Source: SIG710 sp045605745
Lineage (GTDB): Bacteria; Bacillota; Clostridia; Oscillospirales; CAG-272
Reading direction: 5' to 3'
Assembly: GCA_045605745.1 (NCBI GenBank)
Contig: JAZUQN010000049.1
Coordinates: forward strand, 1 to 13,274
DNA length: 13,274 nucleotides
A program made the translations under genes and the position numbers. Shown one piece after another: positions 7,001 to 13,274 of this stretch (its first letter is position 1; every line of letters starts with the position of its first letter). Under the pieces are notes generated by a model. That model worked only from the letters and a program-made list of their open reading frames with translations. It was not told the DNA's origin and made no database searches.

Positions 7001-8284
7001 ATGAAATATACCGAACTTTCTCGCCCGGAGCTTGAAAAGCTCAATCTTAAGCTGCAAAAGCAGTATGAAAAGTATAAAAACCTTGGTCTTTCACTTGATC
7101 TTTCGAGAGGCAAGCCGGGCAAAAAACAGCTCGATATGCTTGAAGGAATGCTTGATGTCATTGCAACAAGTGAGGATTGCCGCTCAGAAGCCGGCATAGA
7201 TTGCAGAAACTACGGCCTTCTTGAGGGTATTCCCGAAGCAAAGAGAATTTTTGCAGAGCTTTTTGACGTTCCGGATGACAACATTATCGTTGCAGGAAAC
7301 TCCAGTCTTAACCTTATGTACGATGCAATGGCAAGAGCTATGCTATATGGAGTTTACGGAAGCGAAAAGCCTTGGTGCAAGCTTGATAAGGTTAAATTCC
7401 TATGTCCTGCTCCAGGATATGACCGTCATTTTGCAATATGCGAATCTCTTGGCATTGAAATGATCACGATCGATATGACGCCCACAGGCCCGGATATGGA
7501 TGCAGTTGAAAAATATGTAGCAAACGATCCTTCTATCAAGGGCATCTGGTGCTGTCCAAAATATTCTAATCCCGAGGGCATCACATATTCTGATGATACT
7601 GTTCGGCGCCTTGCGGCTCTTAAATGCGCAGCTCCCGATTTTAGAATTTTCTGGGATAATGCTTATATCGTTCACGATCTTTATCCTGACAAAAAGGATG
7701 AGCTGCTCAACATTTATGCCGAAGCAGAAAAGCACGGCAATGAGGATATGATTTTCTTCTTTGCCTCAACTTCAAAGATATCCTTCCCCGGCTCCGGCGT
7801 TGCCATATTTGGTTCCAGCCCTAATAATCTCAAGCAGATCAAGCCAATAATGGGTATTCAGACCATCGGCTTTGATAAGATCAATCAGATAAGACACGTT
7901 AAATATTTCAAGAATGTGGAGAACATCAGAAATCATATGATGAAGCTTGCTGACCTTATCAGACCTAAGTTTGAGACAGTTCTTGAAATTCTTGGTGAGG
8001 AGCTTGGAGAAGCAGGAATTGCTGATTGGACCAATCCTCTTGGCGGTTATTTTGTCAGCCTCAACACAATGGATGGCTGTGCAAAGAGAACATATGAGCT
8101 TGCAAAAGATGCCGGCGTAACTCTTACAACGGTCGGTGCAACCTTCCCATATGGAAATGATCCAAGAGACAGAAATATCCGCATAGCACCAACCTTCCCT
8201 TCAGACGAAGAGCTGGTAGCAGCCATGGAAGTTTTCGTTTGCTGCCTAAAGCTGGCTGCAACAGAAAAACTGCTTGCAAATTAA
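7001..8284 (+). CDS. Class Ic aspartate aminotransferase (PLP-dependent)
   Basis: A 427-residue fold-type I PLP enzyme of the Aminotran_MocR/class Ic aspartate aminotransferase group, which includes mycobacterial Rv3722c. It should interconvert aspartate and 2-oxoglutarate with oxaloacetate and glutamate in the cytoplasm. Diagnostic segments are LDLSRGKPG (32-40), DCRNYGLLEGIPEAK (67-81), GNSSLNLMYD (99-108), CPAPGYDRHF (135-144), KGIWCCPKYSNPEG (180-193, with Asn190), WDNAY (218-222, with Asp219 expected to bind the pyridine nitrogen), TSKIS (257-261, PLP lysine Lys259) and a late RNIRIAPTFPS carrying the expected carboxylate-binding arginine. All key residues are present. The SD TTGAGG (6985-6990) is 10 nt before ATG. 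The 24-nt gap to asnS suggests joint transcription, linking aspartate supply, and hence asparagine, to tRNA-Asn charging. Some annotation pipelines call this family a MocR-like or alanine-glyoxylate aminotransferase. Confidence 0.92.
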   Translation: MKYTELSRPELEKLNLKLQKQYEKYKNLGLSLDLSRGKPGKKQLDMLEGMLDVIATSEDCRSEAGIDCRNYGLLEGIPEAKRIFAELFDVPDDNIIVAGNSSLNLMYDAMARAMLYGVYGSEKPWCKLDKVKFLCPAPGYDRHFAICESLGIEMITIDMTPTGPDMDAVEKYVANDPSIKGIWCCPKYSNPEGITYSDDTVRRLAALKCAAPDFRIFWDNAYIVHDLYPDKKDELLNIYAEAEKHGNEDMIFFFASTSKISFPGSGVAIFGSSPNNLKQIKPIMGIQTIGFDKINQIRHVKYFKNVENIRNHMMKLADLIRPKFETVLEILGEELGEAGIADWTNPLGGYFVSLNTMDGCAKRTYELAKDAGVTLTTVGATFPYGNDPRDRNIRIAPTFPSDEELVAAMEVFVCCLKLAATEKLLAN

Positions 8285-8293
8285 ATAATTTTT

Positions 8294-8321
8294 GGGGCTG
8301 TCGCTTTTTTGAGACAGCCCC
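8294..8321 (+). terminator. Stem-loop after the aminotransferase, no 3' T-run
   Basis: GGGGCTGTC (8294-8302) and GACAGCCCC (8313-8321) form a 9-bp GC-rich stem around a 10-nt loop that itself contains six T. It is placed like a terminator 10 nt after the stop codon, but the bases following the stem (ATATCACTC) are not a T-run. It may be leaky, letting transcription reach the radical SAM gene, for which I found no promoter of its own. Confidence 0.5.
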
Positions 8322-8347
8322 ATATCACTCATAGGAGATAGGTCAAC

Positions 8348-9316
8348 ATGAGACAAAGCATATCAAATCCATTTCCCTATTCAAACTCTAATAAGAGGTA
8401 TTACACATATGATTACTATATGAAGCAAAAATATGGCGGCAAATGTGCAAAAATCCCCCTTGATGCAGGCTTCACCTGTCCAAACATTGATGGAAAATGT
8501 GGCTATGGCGGATGCATATACTGCTCGGGCAGAGGCAGCGGAGATTTTGCAGAACCACCTACACTTTCAATCACAGATCAATTTAATATAACTCGTAAAA
8601 AACTGTCGTCAAAATGGAGCACTGATAGATGCATTGCATATTTTCAGGCGCACACCAATACATATGCTCCTCTAAGCGTAATTAAAGAGAAATTTGAAGA
8701 GGCAGCTTCACTTCCGAATGTTGTTGGGATAAGCATAGCCACAAGAGCCGATTGCCTATGTGATGATGTAATAGCATATTTAAACCGACTCTCAGAGCGA
8801 ACAGACATAACCGTTGAGCTTGGACTTCAAACGGTACACGATTCAACAGCCTCATTTATAAATCGCGGACACACATTTGATGATTTTAAGGCGGGATATA
8901 ATCGTCTCAAGAAAAACGCCCCAAATGTGACAACTTGCATACATCTTATCTTTGGATTACCCGGCGAGAACGAGGACATGATGCTAAACAGTGTCAAAGA
9001 AGTTGCAAGGCTTCATCCAAATCAGGTAAAAATTCATCTTCTTCACATCATTGAGGGCACCAAAATGGCAGAAATTTATAATAACGGAATGTATGAGCCA
9101 ATGGAGAGGCAAGCTTACATTGATACGGTTTGTCGTGCGCTCACTCTTCTGCCTGAGGATGTGGTTATCGGTAGACTAACCGGAGACGGTATGTCCGCTT
9201 CTCTTCTTGCGCCCGATTGGAGCAGAAAAAAAGTCACCATACTTAATGACATTGATCGAAAAATGTATGAAAATAATCTTTATCAAGGGCAAATGTTTCA
9301 AAATTCTATCAATTAG
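8348..9316 (+). CDS. TIGR01212 (YtqA/YhcC-like) radical SAM protein
   Basis: A 322-residue cytoplasmic radical SAM protein of the TIGR01212/COG1242 family. Its cluster cysteines follow the family pattern C-x11-C-x2-C: Cys44, Cys56 and Cys59 in GFTCPN...GYGGCIYC, where canonical radical SAM enzymes have CxxxCxxC. Supporting family blocks are YFQAHTNTYAP near 98-108, SIATRADCL near 129-137, VELGLQTVHD near 156-165 and HLIFGLPGE near 199-207. A reductively cleaved SAM radical reaction is expected, but the substrate is not established for the family. The length is normal for it. AGGAGATAGGT upstream of ATG 8348 gives a good SD. It follows the aminotransferase by 63 nt with a stem-loop between, so it may be partly read through from the asnS operon. 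An extra cysteine (Cys51) sits inside the cluster loop. Confidence 0.92.
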   Translation: MRQSISNPFPYSNSNKRYYTYDYYMKQKYGGKCAKIPLDAGFTCPNIDGKCGYGGCIYCSGRGSGDFAEPPTLSITDQFNITRKKLSSKWSTDRCIAYFQAHTNTYAPLSVIKEKFEEAASLPNVVGISIATRADCLCDDVIAYLNRLSERTDITVELGLQTVHDSTASFINRGHTFDDFKAGYNRLKKNAPNVTTCIHLIFGLPGENEDMMLNSVKEVARLHPNQVKIHLLHIIEGTKMAEIYNNGMYEPMERQAYIDTVCRALTLLPEDVVIGRLTGDGMSASLLAPDWSRKKVTILNDIDRKMYENNLYQGQMFQNSIN

Positions 9317-9327
9317 TATTAATTTCC

Positions 9328-9356
9328 TTGACAGATCGAATGCTTTATTTTATAAT
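9328..9356 (+). promoter_or_regulatory. Perfect consensus SigA promoter of the LRR protein gene
   Basis: TTGACA (9328-9333), a 17-nt spacer and TATAAT (9351-9356), both hexamers exact. Initiation would be near 9363, with a leader of about 28 nt. No operator-like repeat is visible, which suggests strong constitutive expression. Confidence 0.82.
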
Positions 9357-9390
9357 GAACTAAAAGCTATATAGAAAGGACGATATTTAA

Positions 9391-10242
9391 ATGTCAAAGA
9401 AAACAACAGGAACAGATATTGGTTACAGAGCATATTTTGCAGCCTTTGCCGTTATGCTGATCATTGTTATTGCTGCAATTTGCATTCTTTCGGGATGTCT
9501 TGACAGTTTAATTTTCACAGCAGGAGCTCCAAGCACAGACACCCAAAGCATACTTGAACCCGATACTCAGCCCCATGGCACCGAGCCAATTGATTCGGGA
9601 GATGTTTCACCGTTACCAATAGAAACAAATGATGAGCCTGTTTCTTCTGACAGCGTTCCCGAATCCGAAAGCAACACCGAAAATGACCAAACAGAGCCTC
9701 CACAAGAGCCCGAAGATACCGAAAAAACTCCGGACACAACAGAGCCTGCTGATACAACAAAATCCCCCGACACCGTTAGCACCCCCGAAACAACTGAAAC
9801 GCCCGAAACCTCAGCCGAGCCGGAGGACACCGATGAGCCTGATGATGATATTGACAGTGACGAAATAATAAGCCAGCAAGATAATAATCTTTTGCTTGAT
9901 TTTAACAACTCGGAAATCACGGTTATAGGCTATGACGGAGCACCGAGCAAGATCAGTGTTTCAAGATATATCGACGGCGTAGATGTTATAGCTATTGGCA
10001 GCAGAGCCTTCTCGGATATAGCAGAGCTAAATGAGGTTAGATTGTCATCGGGAATTAGGCAAATAAACAGTGAAGCAATGAGTGGCTGTGATAATTTGAC
10101 TGTGGTTTACATACCCACCACAGTGACACAAATAGCAAAAGATGCTTTCAGTGCTTCCCCCAATGTTGTGATACACTGCAAAAAAGGCTCTTATGCTGAG
10201 CATTATGCTATTCAAAATAACATTGATTTAGTTGCAAATTAA
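9391..10242 (+). CDS. Surface protein: acidic Thr/Pro linker and BspA-type LRR
   Basis: A 283-residue cell-envelope protein in three parts. Residues 1-36 hold Lys3/Lys4, a long hydrophobic segment (about 14-34) and LSGC at 33-36, which could be a lipobox with lipidated Cys36 or simply the end of a membrane anchor. Residues about 45-160 are a low-complexity linker dominated by Thr, Pro, Glu, Asp and Ser, with irregular TEP/TPE/DTTE units, likely extended and spanning the wall. Residues about 175-283 form a BspA-type leucine-rich-repeat (LRR_5) domain: ITVIGYDG, YIDGVDVIAIGSRAFSD, VRLSSGIRQINSEAMSGCDNLTVVYIP, and a cap with HCKKGSYAEHYAIQNN. Such domains in gut Clostridia are usually thought to mediate adhesion or ligand binding; no enzymatic domain is present. 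The SD GAAAGGA (9374-9380) is 10 nt before ATG. The gene has its own consensus promoter and ends at a shared terminator. Confidence 0.85.
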   Translation: MSKKTTGTDIGYRAYFAAFAVMLIIVIAAICILSGCLDSLIFTAGAPSTDTQSILEPDTQPHGTEPIDSGDVSPLPIETNDEPVSSDSVPESESNTENDQTEPPQEPEDTEKTPDTTEPADTTKSPDTVSTPETTETPETSAEPEDTDEPDDDIDSDEIISQQDNNLLLDFNNSEITVIGYDGAPSKISVSRYIDGVDVIAIGSRAFSDIAELNEVRLSSGIRQINSEAMSGCDNLTVVYIPTTVTQIAKDAFSASPNVVIHCKKGSYAEHYAIQNNIDLVAN

Positions 10243-10250
10243 AATATAAT

Positions 10251-10289
10251 AAAAAGCTTGGTATTGAAAAAATCAGTACCAAGCTTTTT
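10251..10289. terminator. Bidirectional terminator between convergent genes
   Basis: An arm of AAAAA and GCTTGGTATTGA (10251-10267) pairs with TCAGTACCAAGC and TTTTT (10273-10289) around AAAAA, with one G-U pair. A/T runs on both sides let it serve both the plus-strand LRR gene (stop at 10242) and the minus-strand HAD gene (stop at 10293). Confidence 0.88.
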
Positions 10290-10292
10290 ATT

Positions 10293-10934
10293 TTAACTAA
10301 GAAATCCACCACTAATAATCTCTTCCAAGCTGTCAACAACAGGATAGCCGCTCCTTATAAGCGTTTCTTTTGACTGGTGGCCCCTTGCAACGAGAATACA
10401 ATCGGCTTCAATTGCTGCAGCAACCTCTGCATCATGAACCGTATCTCCGATCATCAAAGCCTTTGCGCCACTGTTGCCCATAAGCCATTGTTCTGCCAAA
10501 TAAACCTTGCTTGATGCATGAAAATTATCAAGGCCAAAAACCTCATCAAAGGTGTTTCCGAGTCCAAGAGCAGAGAGCTGCCCTTTTAGCATATCTAATT
10601 CAGAAGCAGACAAAACTATTTGCTTTAACCCCATTTTTCTAAAGGCGTCTGCAGTGCTTTTAACATCATCAAAAATCTTAGCTTTTTTTACGTTTATTAA
10701 ATATTGCTCAACCCAAATGGGAGCAATTATTTCATAGGGCTCCTTTTCAAAATCAAAGCCAAGGCGCTTGTAATAATCGACCACCGGAAATCCGAACACC
10801 GCATGATAATCAGCAACGCTATCAATAGTTGGAAGATGCCTTTCTCTGAGCAGCGTGTTCACACTTTTAATTCCCGTGTCAACATCATCAAGTATCGTGC
10901 CGTTAAAATCCCAAATAATATGCGTATATTTCAT
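10293..10934 (-). CDS. HAD-family phosphatase-like protein (phosphoglycolate phosphatase-like)
   Basis: A 213-residue cytoplasmic haloacid dehalogenase superfamily protein of the Gph/PGMB-like type with an alpha-helical cap. Motif I is DFNGT (Asp9 nucleophile, Asn11), motif II the serine in IVLSAS (Ser109), motif III Lys143 in SSKVYL, and motif IV GDTVHD (Asp164, Asp168). The cap runs from about 18 to 85. Family members hydrolyse small phosphate esters such as phosphoglycolate. The usual DxDGT second aspartate, the general acid/base, is asparagine here, so phosphatase activity may be slow, altered or directed at another substrate; DFNGT versions do recur in this superfamily. ATG at 10934 is preceded by GGAG (10941-10944). 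It stands alone on the minus strand between two terminators, with a moderate upstream promoter. Confidence 0.88.
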   Translation of the reverse strand: MKYTHIIWDFNGTILDDVDTGIKSVNTLLRERHLPTIDSVADYHAVFGFPVVDYYKRLGFDFEKEPYEIIAPIWVEQYLINVKKAKIFDDVKSTADAFRKMGLKQIVLSASELDMLKGQLSALGLGNTFDEVFGLDNFHASSKVYLAEQWLMGNSGAKALMIGDTVHDAEVAAAIEADCILVARGHQSKETLIRSGYPVVDSLEEIISGGFLS

Positions 10935-10955
10935 GTTTTACTCCGATTTTAAATT

Positions 10956-10983
10956 TTTATATATTGTTTGCCCGGCTCGTCAT
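10956..10983 (-). promoter_or_regulatory. Candidate promoter of the HAD gene
   Basis: On the minus strand ATGACG (10983-10978, 4 of 6), a 16-nt spacer and TATAAA (10961-10956, 5 of 6) lie suitably upstream of the start at 10934. This is weaker than the other promoters in the window. Confidence 0.38.
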
Positions 10984-10998
10984 CATTATTCTGAATAA

Positions 10999-11029
10999 TT
11001 AAAGGGACTGCCGTTTGCAGTCCCTTTAA
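10999..11029 (-). terminator. Terminator of the solute-binding protein gene
   Basis: TTAAAGGGACTGC (10999-11011) pairs perfectly with GCAGTCCCTTTAA (11017-11029) around CGTTT, 14 nt after the minus-strand stop. The following minus-strand sequence (TTATTCAG) gives only a short T-rich tail beyond the paired T residues, so efficiency may be moderate. Confidence 0.75.
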
Positions 11030-11043
11030 AAAATCAAAACATC

Positions 11044-12681
11044 TTACTGTGCCTTATAAAGAGCATAAGGAGTATTTGCGTTTTCAGTATTAAGGAATGC
11101 TGCTATAACATCAGCATACTTTTCTGAAGCACCCTTAACCAGCGCCTCAAACTCCTCATATGTAGCAGCGCTCTTGAGGTCATTCAAAAGCTCGGCAGAA
11201 GCCTTTGCAAGCTCCTTGGCTGCGCTCTCATCAACCGTAAATGCTTCCTTTGTAACCTCTCCTGATTCAGGATCAAGCTCCTCAGGGGTATTTTCAGGAA
11301 CAGCAAAACCGCCAAACACATCAGAAACATATGTGCCACTTGCAAGATTCTGCTTCTTTGACATCTCCCAAATATTGAGGGGCATTCCCTCTTCGGGATA
11401 AGCCATATAAACATTTCCTGTCTTATAAATGTCCATCATGTATTCATTGTTCATACGGCGAAGCGCACCTGTTTCCTCATCCAACTCATAATTCACATTC
11501 TTGATGCCATACTGAAGCAGGTTGCGAATTTCACTGCTTGTATTAAGAAGGGTAATAACCTCCATTACACGAGGAAGCTCTGTTGTATACTTAGAAACCG
11601 CAAACATTGATGAGCAAAGCTCGCTTGCAGGCTTAGCCTCAGAATCAAGAACAACTATCTCATAATCATCGGAATACTCAGCCATAGCACTTATATCACC
11701 GGTCTTTATTGCTGTGGCAAAATTTTCTGCATTCTCATCACCAAACACTCCGTTGTAGTATAGCTCAGCAATATAGAGAAGCTCCCCAGTATAATTTCCA
11801 TCAGCAAAAATATCCTTAGCCTCAGAAATCACACCGTTGCCATATGTACCAACAAGGGAAAATTCATCAACAAATGCACGATCACCATAATTCATATATG
11901 TTGCGTTAAGCTTATCATAAGCACCGGCAATGGGAGTGACATCGGTCTTATTTTCTGAAACCCAATTGAGAAAATTTGCAAGATTCTCATCATAGAACGA
12001 AGTAATCTTTTTAACATCAAGCTTATATTCAGCCGCAAGCTCTTTATCTATGATCATAAAGGTGCTTTCACCGCCAACAGGCTTATTATTGGGAATAGCA
12101 TAATAAGAGCCCTTAACCTGAGCAGACTGCAAAATGCTTGGATATATGTAGTCACTTAGCTTTTTGGAAGCATTTTTAACAGTGTCATCAAGATTATAAA
12201 GGTGACCTGCATCTACATACTGGAGGAACTTATCATAATCAGCGATCATGAAAAGGTCGATCTGATTCTCGCCAAGCTCAGGATATCTAAGCTCAGTTAC
12301 ACCATATTCATTTATGATGGTTGCGGCAGTTGTCACAGCCTCGGTTTCGTCACCGGATGAAGCCTCGGTTGCAGGAGCAGAAGAAGCACCCTTTTTCATA
12401 GCAACAAGCTTATCCTCAACAACATCATAATATTTATCTGCTGTTATAAATTCAATTTCAAGATTTGTTGTATATTTTGATTTAACAAGAATCTTTATAG
12501 CATCTTCAACTGCCTGAGCAGCTTCCTCTGTTGTGCCCTCTTCTGTGATAACATACATACCGAGAGTAACAGTTTCTCTTGTTGCCGTCTCAATTGTGTC
12601 AAGCTCTTCATCCTTAGAACAGGAAGCCATCATGGGCACAAGCATAAGAAGGCAAAGCATCAAACTAATAATTCTTTTCAT
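11044..12681 (-). CDS. Extracellular solute-binding lipoprotein
   Basis: A 545-residue lipoprotein of the clostridial extracellular solute-binding family. Met-Lys-Arg, a hydrophobic core and the lipobox MASC (Cys21) mark a type II signal peptide, so the mature protein is lipid-anchored outside the membrane. The first strand and helix (VTLGMYVITEEGTTEEAAQAVEDAIKIL, about 38-65; given as VTLGMYV then AVEDAIKIL) are typical of binding-protein domain I. The AIPNNKPVGGESTFMIIDKELAAEY region matches the hinge and ligand-facing part of carbohydrate-type binding proteins. A low-complexity insertion of Ala, Ser, Thr and Glu (about 98-121) interrupts domain I. The ligand cannot be deduced. No permease or ATPase gene lies beside it in the window, so it would rely on transporter parts encoded elsewhere or work as a sensor. 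SD AAGGAG at 12696-12691 with 9-nt spacing, its own strong promoter and its own terminator indicate a monocistronic unit. Confidence 0.83.
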   Translation of the reverse strand: MKRIISLMLCLLMLVPMMASCSKDEELDTIETATRETVTLGMYVITEEGTTEEAAQAVEDAIKILVKSKYTTNLEIEFITADKYYDVVEDKLVAMKKGASSAPATEASSGDETEAVTTAATIINEYGVTELRYPELGENQIDLFMIADYDKFLQYVDAGHLYNLDDTVKNASKKLSDYIYPSILQSAQVKGSYYAIPNNKPVGGESTFMIIDKELAAEYKLDVKKITSFYDENLANFLNWVSENKTDVTPIAGAYDKLNATYMNYGDRAFVDEFSLVGTYGNGVISEAKDIFADGNYTGELLYIAELYYNGVFGDENAENFATAIKTGDISAMAEYSDDYEIVVLDSEAKPASELCSSMFAVSKYTTELPRVMEVITLLNTSSEIRNLLQYGIKNVNYELDEETGALRRMNNEYMMDIYKTGNVYMAYPEEGMPLNIWEMSKKQNLASGTYVSDVFGGFAVPENTPEELDPESGEVTKEAFTVDESAAKELAKASAELLNDLKSAATYEEFEALVKGASEKYADVIAAFLNTENANTPYALYKAQ

Positions 12682-12724
12682 TTAAAGCAACTCCTTAGAA
12701 AAAATAGATATTTACATCCCTAAT

Positions 12725-12753
12725 ATTTTACATCATTTAGCGAGATATGTCAA
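12725..12753 (-). promoter_or_regulatory. Strong SigA-type promoter of the binding-protein gene
   Basis: On the minus strand TTGACA (12753-12748), a 17-nt spacer and TAAAAT (12730-12725). Initiation near 12718 gives a leader of about 36 nt. It lies only 34 nt past the rpoD stop codon, and no terminator is visible between them. Confidence 0.78.
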
Positions 12754-12787
12754 TAGATTTTTTGATTTAACTTCCAAAAACCGTCAA

Positions 12788-13274
12788 TCAATCAAGAAAT
12801 CCCTTTAAGTGTCTGGCTCTGCTTGGATGGCGTAATTTACGAAGAGCCTTTGCCTCAATCTGGCGTATTCTCTCACGAGTTATATCAAATTCCTTGCCAA
12901 CCTCTTCAAGGGTGCGTGAGCGACCGTCATAAAGCCCAAAACGCAGCCTTATAACGTGAGCTTCTCTTGGAGTGAGAGTATTAAGCTCTTTTTCTATAAC
13001 CTCGCGCAAAATTGTTGCAGACGCAGCATCAGCAGGTGCAGGAGTATCCTCATCCGGAATAAAGTCACCAAGATGACTGTCCTCTTCCTCACCAATAGGC
13101 GTTTCAAGGGAAACGGGATCCTGAGAAAACTTCATAATTTCTCTGACCTTTTCGGCAGTCATGCCCATTTTTTCGCCAATTTCCTCGGCAGTTGCTTCCC
13201 TTCCAAGCTCCTGCATCATCTGTCTTGAATATCTTGAGACCTTGTGGATGGTTTCAACCATATGAACGGGAATT
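12788..13274 (-). CDS. rpoD: Primary RNA polymerase sigma factor (C-terminal part)
   Basis: The C-terminal 162 residues of the housekeeping sigma factor RpoD/SigA. The gene continues beyond the window: the reading frame is open to the edge (IPVHMVETIHKV), so the internal ATG at 13261 is not the start. Visible parts are the end of region 2.4/3.0 (IPVHMVETI), region 3.1 (EEIGEKMGMTAEKVREI), region 3.2 (DPVSLETPIGEEEDSHLGDFIPDE) and region 4.2 with its helix-turn-helix (TLEEVGKEFDITRERIRQIEAKALRKLRHPSR). These bind the spacer and the -35 TTGACA element, which matches the promoters found elsewhere in this window. The usual clostridial dnaG-rpoD operon would put dnaG outside to the right. I see no hairpin terminator after its stop, so read-through into the binding-protein gene is possible. 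Confidence 0.97.
   Translation of the reverse strand, partial: IPVHMVETIHKVSRYSRQMMQELGREATAEEIGEKMGMTAEKVREIMKFSQDPVSLETPIGEEEDSHLGDFIPDEDTPAPADAASATILREVIEKELNTLTPREAHVIRLRFGLYDGRSRTLEEVGKEFDITRERIRQIEAKALRKLRHPSRARHLKGFLD

Noticed and set aside
9567..9920. Minus-strand frame of 117 codons rich in Ser, Val and Gly opposite the LRR protein
   Set aside because: It is the mirror of the repetitive Thr/Pro/Glu codons of the linker, without SD or family resemblance.
1..13274. A multi-gene defence, CRISPR, phage or mobile system
   Set aside because: I found no transposase, integrase, repeat-spacer array, toxin-antitoxin pair or phage gene. The helicase has a housekeeping-type neighbourhood with no nuclease or methylase partner.

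Overview
The window is a chromosomal segment from a low-to-mid GC Bacillota bacterium, most likely an uncultured gut-type member of Clostridia. The evidence is AGGAGG-type Shine-Dalgarno (SD) sites, SigA-type promoters (TTGACA-17-TATAAT), a DUF1934 protein, a SleB-like protein, a clostridial-type Rad3/DinG helicase, a BspA-type leucine-rich-repeat surface protein and an alanine/threonine-rich clostridial solute-binding lipoprotein. I see no rRNA, tRNA, CRISPR array, transposase or phage gene. Most of the content is ordinary housekeeping and cell-surface genes, and I do not see a convincing multi-gene novel defence or mobile system.

Layout. 1-1558: two minus-strand genes, a DUF218/YdcF-like membrane protein and a membrane-anchored SleB-like protein whose catalytic glutamate appears to be missing. 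Between them lies a 14-bp inverted repeat carrying two back-to-back consensus promoters. One drives the DUF218 gene and the other fires antisense into the SleB-like gene. 1646-2901: a plus-strand pair, a DUF1934 beta-barrel protein and a secreted protein of unknown function. 3007-8284: a Rad3/DinG family helicase with a degenerate nuclease-like N-terminus, then asnS and a class Ic aspartate aminotransferase in an apparent operon. 8348-9316: a TIGR01212/YtqA-like radical SAM protein. 9391-10242: a surface protein with an acidic Thr/Pro linker and BspA-type LRR domain, behind a perfect consensus promoter. 10293-10934 (minus): a HAD phosphatase-like protein with a DxN motif I. 11044-12681 (minus): an orphan solute-binding lipoprotein with its own strong promoter. 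12788-13274 (minus): the C-terminal part of the primary sigma factor RpoD/SigA, running off the window end.

How they fit together. asnS and the aminotransferase form a coherent unit: the enzyme makes aspartate, the direct precursor of asparagine, next to the enzyme that charges tRNA with asparagine. The helicase, asnS and aspartate aminotransferase neighbourhood recalls the dinG-ypmA-ypmB-aspB-asnS locus of Bacillus subtilis, with changed order and different protein subfamilies. The items most worth a second look are the divergent promoter palindrome at 896-964 with its antisense potential, and three proteins whose folds look intact but whose catalytic residues look changed: the SleB-like protein, the helicase's nuclease-like module and the HAD protein.
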